Source of the DNA: Marifrigoribacter sp047730175
GTDB lineage: Bacteria; Bacteroidota; Bacteroidia; Flavobacteriales; Flavobacteriaceae
Length of the DNA: 64,000 bases
NCBI RefSeq assembly: GCF_047730175.1
Contig: NZ_CP159833.1
Location: 1,054,001 to 1,118,000, forward strand
Reading direction: 5' to 3'
Under the pieces are notes generated by a model, which ran no database searches, was not told the origin of the DNA, and saw nothing but the letters and a program-made list of their open reading frames with translations. Of this stretch, positions 58,690-64,000 are shown piece after piece; within the stretch, counting starts at the first letter, position 1; each line of letters begins with the position of its first letter. The position numbers and the translations under genes were made by a program.

Positions 58690-59598
58690 TTATTGCAAGG
58701 CATTTACAATGGTTGTTACATTGTACCTAAACATCCCAATATAACTACCTTCTACTGTTCCTTTACTTCCTAAAGCATCACTATATAATGAACCTCCAAT
58801 GCTAACTTCATGTCCTTTTGAAATCACTGCTGCTTGTAGCGCTTCAATCGTTCTTTGTGGAACTGAACTTTCAATAAATATTGACTTCACTTTGTTTTCA
58901 ATAATAAAAGCAGAAAGTTTTTGCACATCTTGAACTCCCGCTTCAGTTGCAGTAGATAACCCTTGTAAACCAACCACATTGAATCCGTACTCTTCTCCAA
59001 AATAATTAAAAGCATCATGAGCAGTTACTAAAATTCTTTTCTCAACAGGAAGTTTTTCAATTATTGAGCTTATTTCATTTTCTAATGCGACTAACTTATT
59101 GATATAAATTTTTTCATTTTCAATAAATTGTACAGCGTTTTTTGGATCTTTTTCAGATAATATTTCCCTTACCTTTTTTCCAAATTCTTTAAAAAATTGA
59201 ATATTAAACCATACATGAGGGTCGTAATTTGAAGCAAAGTATTCAGAACCAATTAACTGATTCGGGTCTAAAACATCTCCTAATGGAATCGTCGACTTGT
59301 CTTTTAAGTTCATTTTTTCAAAGACATCAACTAACTTTCCTTCCAAATGCAAGCCATTATAAAATATAATATCCGCATTATAAAGTTTTGAAACATCTCC
59401 TTCACTTGCTTTATATAAGTGTGGATCTACTCCAGCTCCCATTAAACCTCTAACCTCAATTAAATCACCACCAATATTTTGAACTAAATCAGTAATCATT
59501 GAGGTCGTTGTAACAACATTTAATTTGCCAGATTCATGTTTTGAATTTTTACAACTAATAATGATGCTTATTGCTACTATAAATAGTGTTTTTTTCAT
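58690..59598 (-). CDS. Metal ABC transporter substrate-binding lipoprotein (ZnuA/TroA family)
   Basis: The 302-residue protein has a lipoprotein signal (MKKTLFIVAISIIISCKNSK, cysteine 16) and the TroA-fold binding protein with likely metal ligands in DPHLYKASEGDV (His about 61), DPHVWFNIQF (His about 126), TAHDAFNYFGEEYG (His about 192) and YSDALGSKG (Asp about 267). There is no His-rich loop, and the third ligand is His, so it could bind Mn or Zn; the regulator and transporter family do not settle this. It feeds the two permeases and the ATPase downstream. Confidence 0.9.
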   Translation of the reverse strand: MKKTLFIVAISIIISCKNSKHESGKLNVVTTTSMITDLVQNIGGDLIEVRGLMGAGVDPHLYKASEGDVSKLYNADIIFYNGLHLEGKLVDVFEKMNLKDKSTIPLGDVLDPNQLIGSEYFASNYDPHVWFNIQFFKEFGKKVREILSEKDPKNAVQFIENEKIYINKLVALENEISSIIEKLPVEKRILVTAHDAFNYFGEEYGFNVVGLQGLSTATEAGVQDVQKLSAFIIENKVKSIFIESSVPQRTIEALQAAVISKGHEVSIGGSLYSDALGSKGTVEGSYIGMFRYNVTTIVNALQ

Positions 59599-59606
59599 AT
59601 TCTTTT

Positions 59607-60392
59607 CTAATTAGGGAATCTATAACTTACTCCTGTACTTACTAATAAATCTTGCCCTTCTGTAAAGCTAGTACCTACAGTTGCGTCTAATTGTAAATTA
59701 TAATATATTAAATAGGTTACACCCATATCCCAATAATGATTGGCAGAATTATTTTCAGGTAAATCACCATAAATTTCTGCATATGCTCCTAGTTTTTCAG
59801 TTAAACTATAACCATATGCTAGGGTATAAATGAAGCTTGCTTCTGAGGAATCATTTGCCCAAGCAGCACCTAAATTATATCCTATACTAGATTTTTCATT
59901 AAGCGTATGAGCTAATGAAAATCTAAAATCTACTCCTGTATTTTCTGCGTTAAAATCGGTTGAAGAAGTAAGGGGCAAATAAGCATGTACTAATAATCCT
60001 ATCTCAGGGAGTAAACCTTTCTCTTCTGAAATGCTCACTTTTACTCCAAAAAGTAATGGTGATAAACCAGATAAAACATTGGGGTCTTTTTGTCCTAAAA
60101 ATGACTTTTGATGTTCTTCAAAGTTCCAACCCAAACGTAATTCTAAGTTTTCTAACAAACCAAATCTAACCAAGGTTGTGTTATAGCCTAGTACTTCCGT
60201 TTTAAAATTATTCTCTTCAAAAGATTCATAAAAAGCACCTGTTTCAATTTGTAATTTATGAAGTGGTACAACTGAAGATGATTCGGTTGCATCTGGTCGG
60301 TCAGTTACCATATCAACTTGTGTGTTTTCTTCTTGTGAAAAAACTGTAGTTGATATAAAAATTATAGTGAATAATAAATATACTCTTTTCAT
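59607..60392 (-). CDS. Outer-membrane transporter-like protein (phenol MetA-pathway family)
   Basis: The 261-residue protein has a signal peptide (LLFTIIFISTTVFSQ) and a barrel of about 12 strands (QIETGAFYESFEENN, LELRLGWNFEE, TGVDFRFSLAHTLNEKSSIG, YAEIYGDLPENNS), ending VSYRFPN. The layout and motifs resemble the MetA-pathway transporter family (pfam13557-like), whose members are outer-membrane proteins of unclear role. It starts 1 base before the regulator's stop and is co-transcribed with the metal transporter, so a role in metal entry across the outer membrane is plausible but inferred. Confidence 0.75.
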   Translation of the reverse strand: MKRVYLLFTIIFISTTVFSQEENTQVDMVTDRPDATESSSVVPLHKLQIETGAFYESFEENNFKTEVLGYNTTLVRFGLLENLELRLGWNFEEHQKSFLGQKDPNVLSGLSPLLFGVKVSISEEKGLLPEIGLLVHAYLPLTSSTDFNAENTGVDFRFSLAHTLNEKSSIGYNLGAAWANDSSEASFIYTLAYGYSLTEKLGAYAEIYGDLPENNSANHYWDMGVTYLIYYNLQLDATVGTSFTEGQDLLVSTGVSYRFPN

Positions 60393-60393
60393 A

Positions 60394-61050
60394 TTAATTA
60401 GTTTTTAAAAATATATTATCAGCGATTACTTTTGAAATAAATAATTGGTCTTTTCCTACCTGAATCATCATAGAGCCATCAAAAAATTCTTTTCCTAAGA
60501 CTTCAACTTTTGAACCGATGCCAATTTTTCTTTTATCTAAATATTGTAGAAATTCTGAGCTAGATTCCTTAACCCCAACACATATTCCTCGTTGGTTTTT
60601 ATCTAATTCAGAAAGTAATTTCTTTTCTGTAGGCTTAATATTTCCATCCTTATCTGGAATTGGATCTCCATGAGGATCGAAGTCAGGAAAATCTAAAAAC
60701 TTATCTAACCTTATAATTAATTCATCAGATTTTACATGCTCTAATTGCTCTGCAATTTCATGTACTTCATCCCAATGAAAATTTAATTTTTCAACCAAAA
60801 AAACTTCCCACAAACGATGTTTTCTTATCACATTTGCAGCAATTTTTTTACCAGTTTCTGTGAGTTGTGTTCCTTTGTATTTCTTATATAATAAGACTTT
60901 TTTTTCTGCTAATTTCTGAACCATATCTGTTACCGATGATGGTTTGGTGTCCATTTTAACTGCTATTGCATTTGTAGTAACACCTCCTTCATATTCCTTT
61001 TCTAAATGGAATATGGTTTTTAAATAATTTTCTTCTGCCAATGAATACAT
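60394..61050 (-). CDS. DtxR/MntR-family metal-dependent transcriptional regulator
   Basis: The 218-residue regulator has a winged helix-turn-helix (about 1-70, ENYLKTIFHLEKE, VTTNAIAVKMDTKPSSVTDM), a dimerisation/metal domain (about 75-145, HRLWEVFLVEKLNFHWDEVH, EIAEQLEHVKSDELIIRLDK, with H, E, C-free ligands typical of the family) and a C-terminal FeoA-like SH3 domain (about 150-218). It probably represses the metal operon when the metal is plentiful. It is first in the operon, and two TTAG-N6-CTAA palindromes lie 22-58 bases upstream, which suggests autoregulation. Confidence 0.93.
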   Translation of the reverse strand: MYSLAEENYLKTIFHLEKEYEGGVTTNAIAVKMDTKPSSVTDMVQKLAEKKVLLYKKYKGTQLTETGKKIAANVIRKHRLWEVFLVEKLNFHWDEVHEIAEQLEHVKSDELIIRLDKFLDFPDFDPHGDPIPDKDGNIKPTEKKLLSELDKNQRGICVGVKESSSEFLQYLDKRKIGIGSKVEVLGKEFFDGSMMIQVGKDQLFISKVIADNIFLKTN

Positions 61051-61054
61051 ATGG

Positions 61055-61062
61055 CAAAGGTA
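61055..61062 (-). promoter_or_regulatory. -7 promoter box (TACCTTTG) of the metal operon
   Basis: This is an exact TAnnTTTG match on the minus strand, only 4 bases before the regulator ATG at 61050, implying a leaderless or nearly leaderless transcript. A TTG 14 bases upstream lies inside operator 1, so a bound repressor would cover the promoter. Confidence 0.45.
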
Positions 61063-61070
61063 AACATTAA

Positions 61071-61109
61071 TTTAGACAATGCTAATATTTATTTTTAGGC
61101 TTGTCTAAA
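61071..61109. promoter_or_regulatory. Two tandem operator-like palindromes (TTAG-N6-CTAA) upstream of the DtxR-family operon
   Basis: Site 1 is TTAGACAATGCTAA (61072-61085) and site 2 is TTAGGCTTGTCTAA (61095-61108). Both have TTAG/CTAA half-sites around a 6-base spacer, the shape of DtxR/IdeR-type boxes, and their centres are 23 bases apart (about two helical turns). In addition TTTAGACAA and TTGTCTAAA are outer inverted repeats of the pair. The sites lie just upstream of the regulator gene and overlap the promoter. The match to the family shape is seen; regulator identity is inferred. Confidence 0.55.
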
Positions 61110-61842
61110 AATTTCTTTCTTTTTGAAGTTGTTCGTAGGCCTCTTGGACTTTTCTAAATTTTTCCTCAGCACCATTTCTATATACCTCATCCATATGTTG
61201 TAGTTTGTCTGGATGGTACTTTTTAACCATGGTTCGGTATGCTTTTTTCACCTCAACATCGGTCGCTGTTTTTTCAATTTCAAGAATTTTATACGCACTA
61301 TCTGGGTTATTAAAGAACATCGCTTTAATACTCTCAAAATCTCTAAAATTAATTCCTAAATTATTTGAAATAGAATGAATTTCTTTCACTTCAGCATCAC
61401 TTACAATTCCATCTGCTTTTGCTATACTGAATAAAAAGTGAAGAATTTGCAATCTAGATTCGTATCGCATTCTTTGACGAAGAAGAGTACAAATTTTAGG
61501 CGCTGATATTTCTTGTTTATTTATAACCTCATTAAAAATTTTAAATGTTGCATTCGCTCTTTCTTTTCCGTAGGATTGAACAAAATACTTTCGAACAAAG
61601 TCTAATTCTTCCTGACTTACTTTTCCGTCAGCTTTTATCACTAAAGAAGCTAATGAAAGCAAATTAAGTTCGAAATCAGCTGGTGAAACACTGTTTCTTT
61701 GTTGTGAAAAAACGGTTTTAAAATTTCCTCCTTTTTTTGTATTTCTAAAATTTTCTATAACACTTCCTAAAAGAAAACCAGCGATGGCTCCCGGAAACCT
61801 AAAAAATGAATACCCTAAAATTGCAGCTAACCAACGAATCAT
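61105..61842 (-). CDS. TerB-like and J-domain protein (DjlA type)
   Basis: The 245-residue protein begins with a short hydrophobic N-terminus (MIRWLAAILGYSFFRFPGA), then a TerB-like helical domain (about 50-160, SLASLVIKADGKVSQEELDF, FLFSIAKADGIVSDAEVKEI) and a C-terminal J domain (about 178-243, AYKILEIEKTATDVEVKKAY with HPD in KYHPDKLQ). This order matches DjlA-type co-chaperones that stimulate DnaK at the membrane. The stop codon side abuts the operator region of the metal operon. Confidence 0.9.
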   Translation of the reverse strand: MIRWLAAILGYSFFRFPGAIAGFLLGSVIENFRNTKKGGNFKTVFSQQRNSVSPADFELNLLSLASLVIKADGKVSQEELDFVRKYFVQSYGKERANATFKIFNEVINKQEISAPKICTLLRQRMRYESRLQILHFLFSIAKADGIVSDAEVKEIHSISNNLGINFRDFESIKAMFFNNPDSAYKILEIEKTATDVEVKKAYRTMVKKYHPDKLQHMDEVYRNGAEEKFRKVQEAYEQLQKERNF

Positions 61843-61871
61843 ATATTAATTTTATGTTTTTAAAATCCGAA

Positions 61872-61900
61872 CAAAGATATATACAATTCTGTTTTAACAA
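61872..61900 (-). promoter_or_regulatory. Promoter (-33 TTG, 18 bp, -7 TATCTTTG) of the DjlA-type gene
   Basis: On the minus strand TTG (61900-61898) is followed after 18 bases by TATCTTTG (61879-61872), which ends 29 bases before the ATG at 61842. Confidence 0.5.
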
Positions 61901-61941
61901 TTAATTGGAATCATTATTTATATTTCGGAATAGTTATTGGT

Positions 61942-61949
61942 TATATTTG
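61942..61949 (+). promoter_or_regulatory. -7 promoter box (TATATTTG) of the bacilliredoxin gene
   Basis: This is an exact TAnnTTTG match 35 bases before the ATG at 61985, divergent from the DjlA promoter. Confidence 0.5.
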
Positions 61950-61984
61950 TAGAATAAATGTTACACAATTAAATACTAAATATT

Positions 61985-62395
61985 ATGTATCCACCAGAGA
62001 TGATAAAACCTATGAGAGAAGACCTTACCAATATTGGCTTCTCTGAACTATATACAACAGGCGACGTTAAAAATGCTTTAGAAAAAGAAGGAACTACGTT
62101 AGTAGTGGTAAATTCAGTTTGTGGCTGTGCAGCTGCAAATGCAAGACCTGGAGCTGCAATGTCATTAAATAATGACAAAAAGCCAGACCAGTTAGTGACA
62201 GTTTTTGCAGGAGTTGACAAAGAAGCTGTTGATGCAGCTCGTAGTGAAATGATTCCATTTCCTCCAAGTTCACCTTCTATGGCATTATTTAAAAATGGCG
62301 AATTAGTACATATGCTAGAGCGTCATCATATTGAAGGTAGACCAGCAGATATGATTGCTGACAATCTAAAAGATGCATATAACGAACACTGTTAA
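61985..62395 (+). CDS. BrxA/BrxB family bacilliredoxin
   Basis: The 136-residue thioredoxin-like protein has the CGC active site in VVNSVCGCAAANARPG (about 40-55) and the family ends HMLERHHIEGRPADMI. Members of the YphP/YqiW family are disulfide isomerases and were described in Bacillus as removing bacillithiol from proteins. Whether this organism makes bacillithiol is not shown here. It is monocistronic with a promoter box upstream and a terminator 22 bases downstream. Confidence 0.93.
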   Translation: MYPPEMIKPMREDLTNIGFSELYTTGDVKNALEKEGTTLVVVNSVCGCAAANARPGAAMSLNNDKKPDQLVTVFAGVDKEAVDAARSEMIPFPPSSPSMALFKNGELVHMLERHHIEGRPADMIADNLKDAYNEHC

Positions 62396-62416
62396 AAAGT
62401 ATCTGATTACCTATTG

Positions 62417-62446
62417 AAAAAGTCCTCACTAAAATGAGGACTTTTT
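62417..62446 (+). terminator. Intrinsic terminator after the bacilliredoxin gene
   Basis: A 12-bp stem AAAAAGTCCTCA / TGAGGACTTTTT with a 6-base loop is followed by further T. It lies 15 bases before the PlsC-like gene's ATG, so that gene must have a promoter inside or after it. Confidence 0.85.
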
Positions 62447-62461
62447 TTATCTTTAACCTCA

Positions 62462-63208
62462 ATGAAAAAAATAGCACATTTTCTGTCTTATCCACTTTCC
62501 ATTCTTTTTTATTTAATGTTTGGATTATTACTTGTTTTTTTTCATGTAATACAATGGATCTGCTTTACTGTTTTTGGTTATCAAGCGCACAAAAAAAGTG
62601 TAGATTATTTAAACCTAAGCATCTTAGGTTGTTTAAAAGTTTTAGGAACCTCCTTTCAATTTAAAGTGCCAAAAACACTCCCTAAAAATGTTCCTTTAAT
62701 TATTGTTTCAAATCATCAAAGTTTATGGGATATACCTCCCATGATTTGGTTTTTAAGAAAGCTTCATCCAAAATTTGTTTCAAAAAAAGAATTAGGAAAA
62801 GGAATCCCTTCTGTATCCTATAATTTACGTTATGGAGGTTCAATTTTAATCGATCGTAAAAATGCAAGACGAGCAGTTGCTGAAATGGCCTCTTTTTCAG
62901 AATATTTAAATAAAAATAATCGTAGTGGTGTTATTTTTCCTGAAGGAACAAGAAGTAGAACAGGTGCTCCTAAAAAGTTTCATCGCAAAGGGCTTCAGAC
63001 CTTAATTACTCAAATACCTGAAGCATATGTGCTTCCTATTTCCATTAATAATTCATGGAAACTTCAAAAAAACGGTATGTTTCCAATGCCCTTTGGCGTT
63101 ACTATAAAATATGAATTGCATCCTGTCTTAAAAGTTTCAGAACATGAAATTGAAACATTGATCGATACCGTTGAAACGATTATAACATCTAAAATTATTA
63201 CTGAATGA
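62462..63208 (+). CDS. plsC: 1-acyl-sn-glycerol-3-phosphate acyltransferase (PlsC-like)
   Basis: The 248-residue membrane enzyme transfers an acyl chain to lysophosphatidate in phospholipid synthesis. It has two N-terminal spans (about 8-40), the NHQSLWD motif (H-x4-D, about residue 82) and FPEGTRSRTG (about 159-168), plus VLPISINNSWK (about 193). Length is normal. The start is the ATG at 62462, 15 bases past the bacilliredoxin terminator. The HD hydrolase gene overlaps its stop by 4 bases (ATGA), so the two are co-translated. Confidence 0.9.
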   Translation: MKKIAHFLSYPLSILFYLMFGLLLVFFHVIQWICFTVFGYQAHKKSVDYLNLSILGCLKVLGTSFQFKVPKTLPKNVPLIIVSNHQSLWDIPPMIWFLRKLHPKFVSKKELGKGIPSVSYNLRYGGSILIDRKNARRAVAEMASFSEYLNKNNRSGVIFPEGTRSRTGAPKKFHRKGLQTLITQIPEAYVLPISINNSWKLQKNGMFPMPFGVTIKYELHPVLKVSEHEIETLIDTVETIITSKIITE

Positions 63209-63858
63209 ACCATCAAAATCTAATTGAACACACTATTGCTTTTGTGAAAAAAGAGTTAGATGGTGCTGAAGGAGGTCATGATTGGTTTCATATTGAACGT
63301 GTTTATAAAAATTCTTTATTAATTGCTAATAATGAAGATGTTAACCTCTTAATTGTTTCTTTAGGAGCCTTGCTTCATGACATTGCAGATTCTAAATTTT
63401 ATGATGGAGATGAAACTGTTGGGCCTAATAGAGCAAGAATCTTTTTAGAAAAAGAAGGTGTTTCTTCTGAAGTGATTGAACATGTTATAAATATCATTGA
63501 AAACATCTCTTTTAAAGGCGGAAATAAGGCTCAAAAATTTACTTCAAAAGAATTAGAGGTTGTTCAAGATGCAGATCGATTAGATGCTATAGGAGCGATA
63601 GGAATTGCACGTTGTTTTAATTACGGTGGTTTTAAAAATCGAAAAATATACGATCCCGAAATAGCTCCAAAATTATACATGAGCCCCGAAGAATATAAAG
63701 CATCTACAGCTCCAACGATTAATCATTTTTATGAAAAATTGTTGTTACTTAAAGATAAAATGAATACTTCTTCTGGAAAAGAAATTGCATTAAAAAGACA
63801 TCAATATATGACTGCTTTTTTAGCACAATTTTATGATGAGTGGAATGGTGTAAAGTAA
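63205..63858 (+). CDS. HD-domain phosphohydrolase
   Basis: The 217-residue protein has the HD pattern: HDWFHIERVYKNSLLIA (first His, about 24), LLHDIADSKF (H-D, about 54-55) and QDADRLDAIGAIG (Asp, about 123). It is of the YedJ/YpgQ-like type, metal-dependent phosphohydrolases that act on nucleotides or related small molecules. The exact substrate is not evident. It is coupled to the acyltransferase through the ATGA overlap. Confidence 0.88.
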   Translation: MNHQNLIEHTIAFVKKELDGAEGGHDWFHIERVYKNSLLIANNEDVNLLIVSLGALLHDIADSKFYDGDETVGPNRARIFLEKEGVSSEVIEHVINIIENISFKGGNKAQKFTSKELEVVQDADRLDAIGAIGIARCFNYGGFKNRKIYDPEIAPKLYMSPEEYKASTAPTINHFYEKLLLLKDKMNTSSGKEIALKRHQYMTAFLAQFYDEWNGVK

Positions 63859-63913
63859 TTACGGGAAAAAATTTAAAAATACTAGTTGAGAATATTAAAA
63901 AAATTTAGAGGTT

Positions 63914-64000
63914 TTAACTAACTTTTGCTATTTCTAAAGCTATAATTTTAGATTCTAAAATTGATAATTCTTCTCCACTTTCTATAATTTTATCTACTGT
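63914..64000 (-). CDS. C-terminal 28 codons of an unidentified gene (cut by the window edge)
   Basis: On the minus strand the last 87 bases read TVDKIIESGEELSILESKII ALEIAKVS and end in TAA at 63914-63916. The reading frame is open to the window edge, and the helical, charged character is that of a real protein end. Too little is present to name it. It is convergent with the HD hydrolase gene. Confidence 0.4.
   Translation of the reverse strand, partial: TVDKIIESGEELSILESKIIALEIAKVS

Overview
The window reads as a chromosomal segment of a marine-type member of the Flavobacteriaceae (Bacteroidota). The evidence is the AT-rich DNA, type IX secretion (T9SS) sorting domains, PorP/SprF and OmpA partners, SusC-like TonB receptors with a carboxypeptidase-regulatory N-terminus, a long eukaryote-like isoleucyl-tRNA synthetase, weak ribosome binding sites and repeated Bacteroidota -7 promoter boxes (TAnnTTTG). 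No phage, IS transposase, CRISPR array, rRNA or classical defence system is visible. One tRNA gene (Asn) is present.

Layout. 1-3.7 kb: end of a DUF2480 gene, a DUF3078 outer-membrane protein, HflX and an endonuclease/exonuclease/phosphatase-fold protein. 3.9-14.2 kb: a surface-protein cassette of two tandem ~1200-residue Ig-repeat proteins with type B T9SS sorting domains, followed by PorP/SprF and an OmpA-family protein that probably serve their export and attachment. 14.2-19.7 kb: SDR threonine dehydrogenase, a lipoprotein, a YeeZ-like SDR protein, a frameshifted M28 aminopeptidase and a CBS protein. 19.7-28.5 kb: DUF5689 lipoprotein plus TonB receptor, divergent from a secreted nuclease-like protein across a 16-nt palindrome, then a small haem-type membrane protein and a second TonB receptor. 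28.6-34.0 kb: aromatic amino-acid catabolism (homogentisate dioxygenase, HPPD, tryptophan dioxygenase) with DUF3108 and M23 envelope proteins.

34.2-41.5 kb: patatin/Omp85-type phospholipase, UvrC, RimK with an AstE-like deacylase, 5-formyl-THF cyclo-ligase, a CD225 protein and a DUF2752 protein. 41.5-46.3 kb: a cluster of intergenic palindromic repeats, LspA, a DksA-like protein and IleRS. 46.5-51.7 kb: small secreted proteins, a zinc-ribbon protein, an unlisted small membrane ORF lacking a canonical start, a T9SS-exported di-haem peroxidase, tRNA-Asn and RseP. 51.8-55.5 kb: SCO protein and the FeoA-FeoB-small Cys-rich protein iron-uptake operon. 55.5-61.1 kb: a six-gene metal-uptake operon led by a DtxR/MntR-family regulator with two operator-like palindromes upstream. 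61.1-64 kb: TerB/DnaJ protein, bacilliredoxin, PlsC-like acyltransferase, HD hydrolase and a truncated gene at the edge.

Most of the window is ordinary flavobacterial housekeeping and envelope biology. The parts most worth a second look are the twin T9SS adhesins with their TGTTTAAACA sites, the receptor/nuclease divergon, the metal operon whose permeases carry C-terminal winged-helix domains under a DtxR regulator, the small ATA-initiated ORF behind two hairpins, and the dispersed intergenic repeat family.
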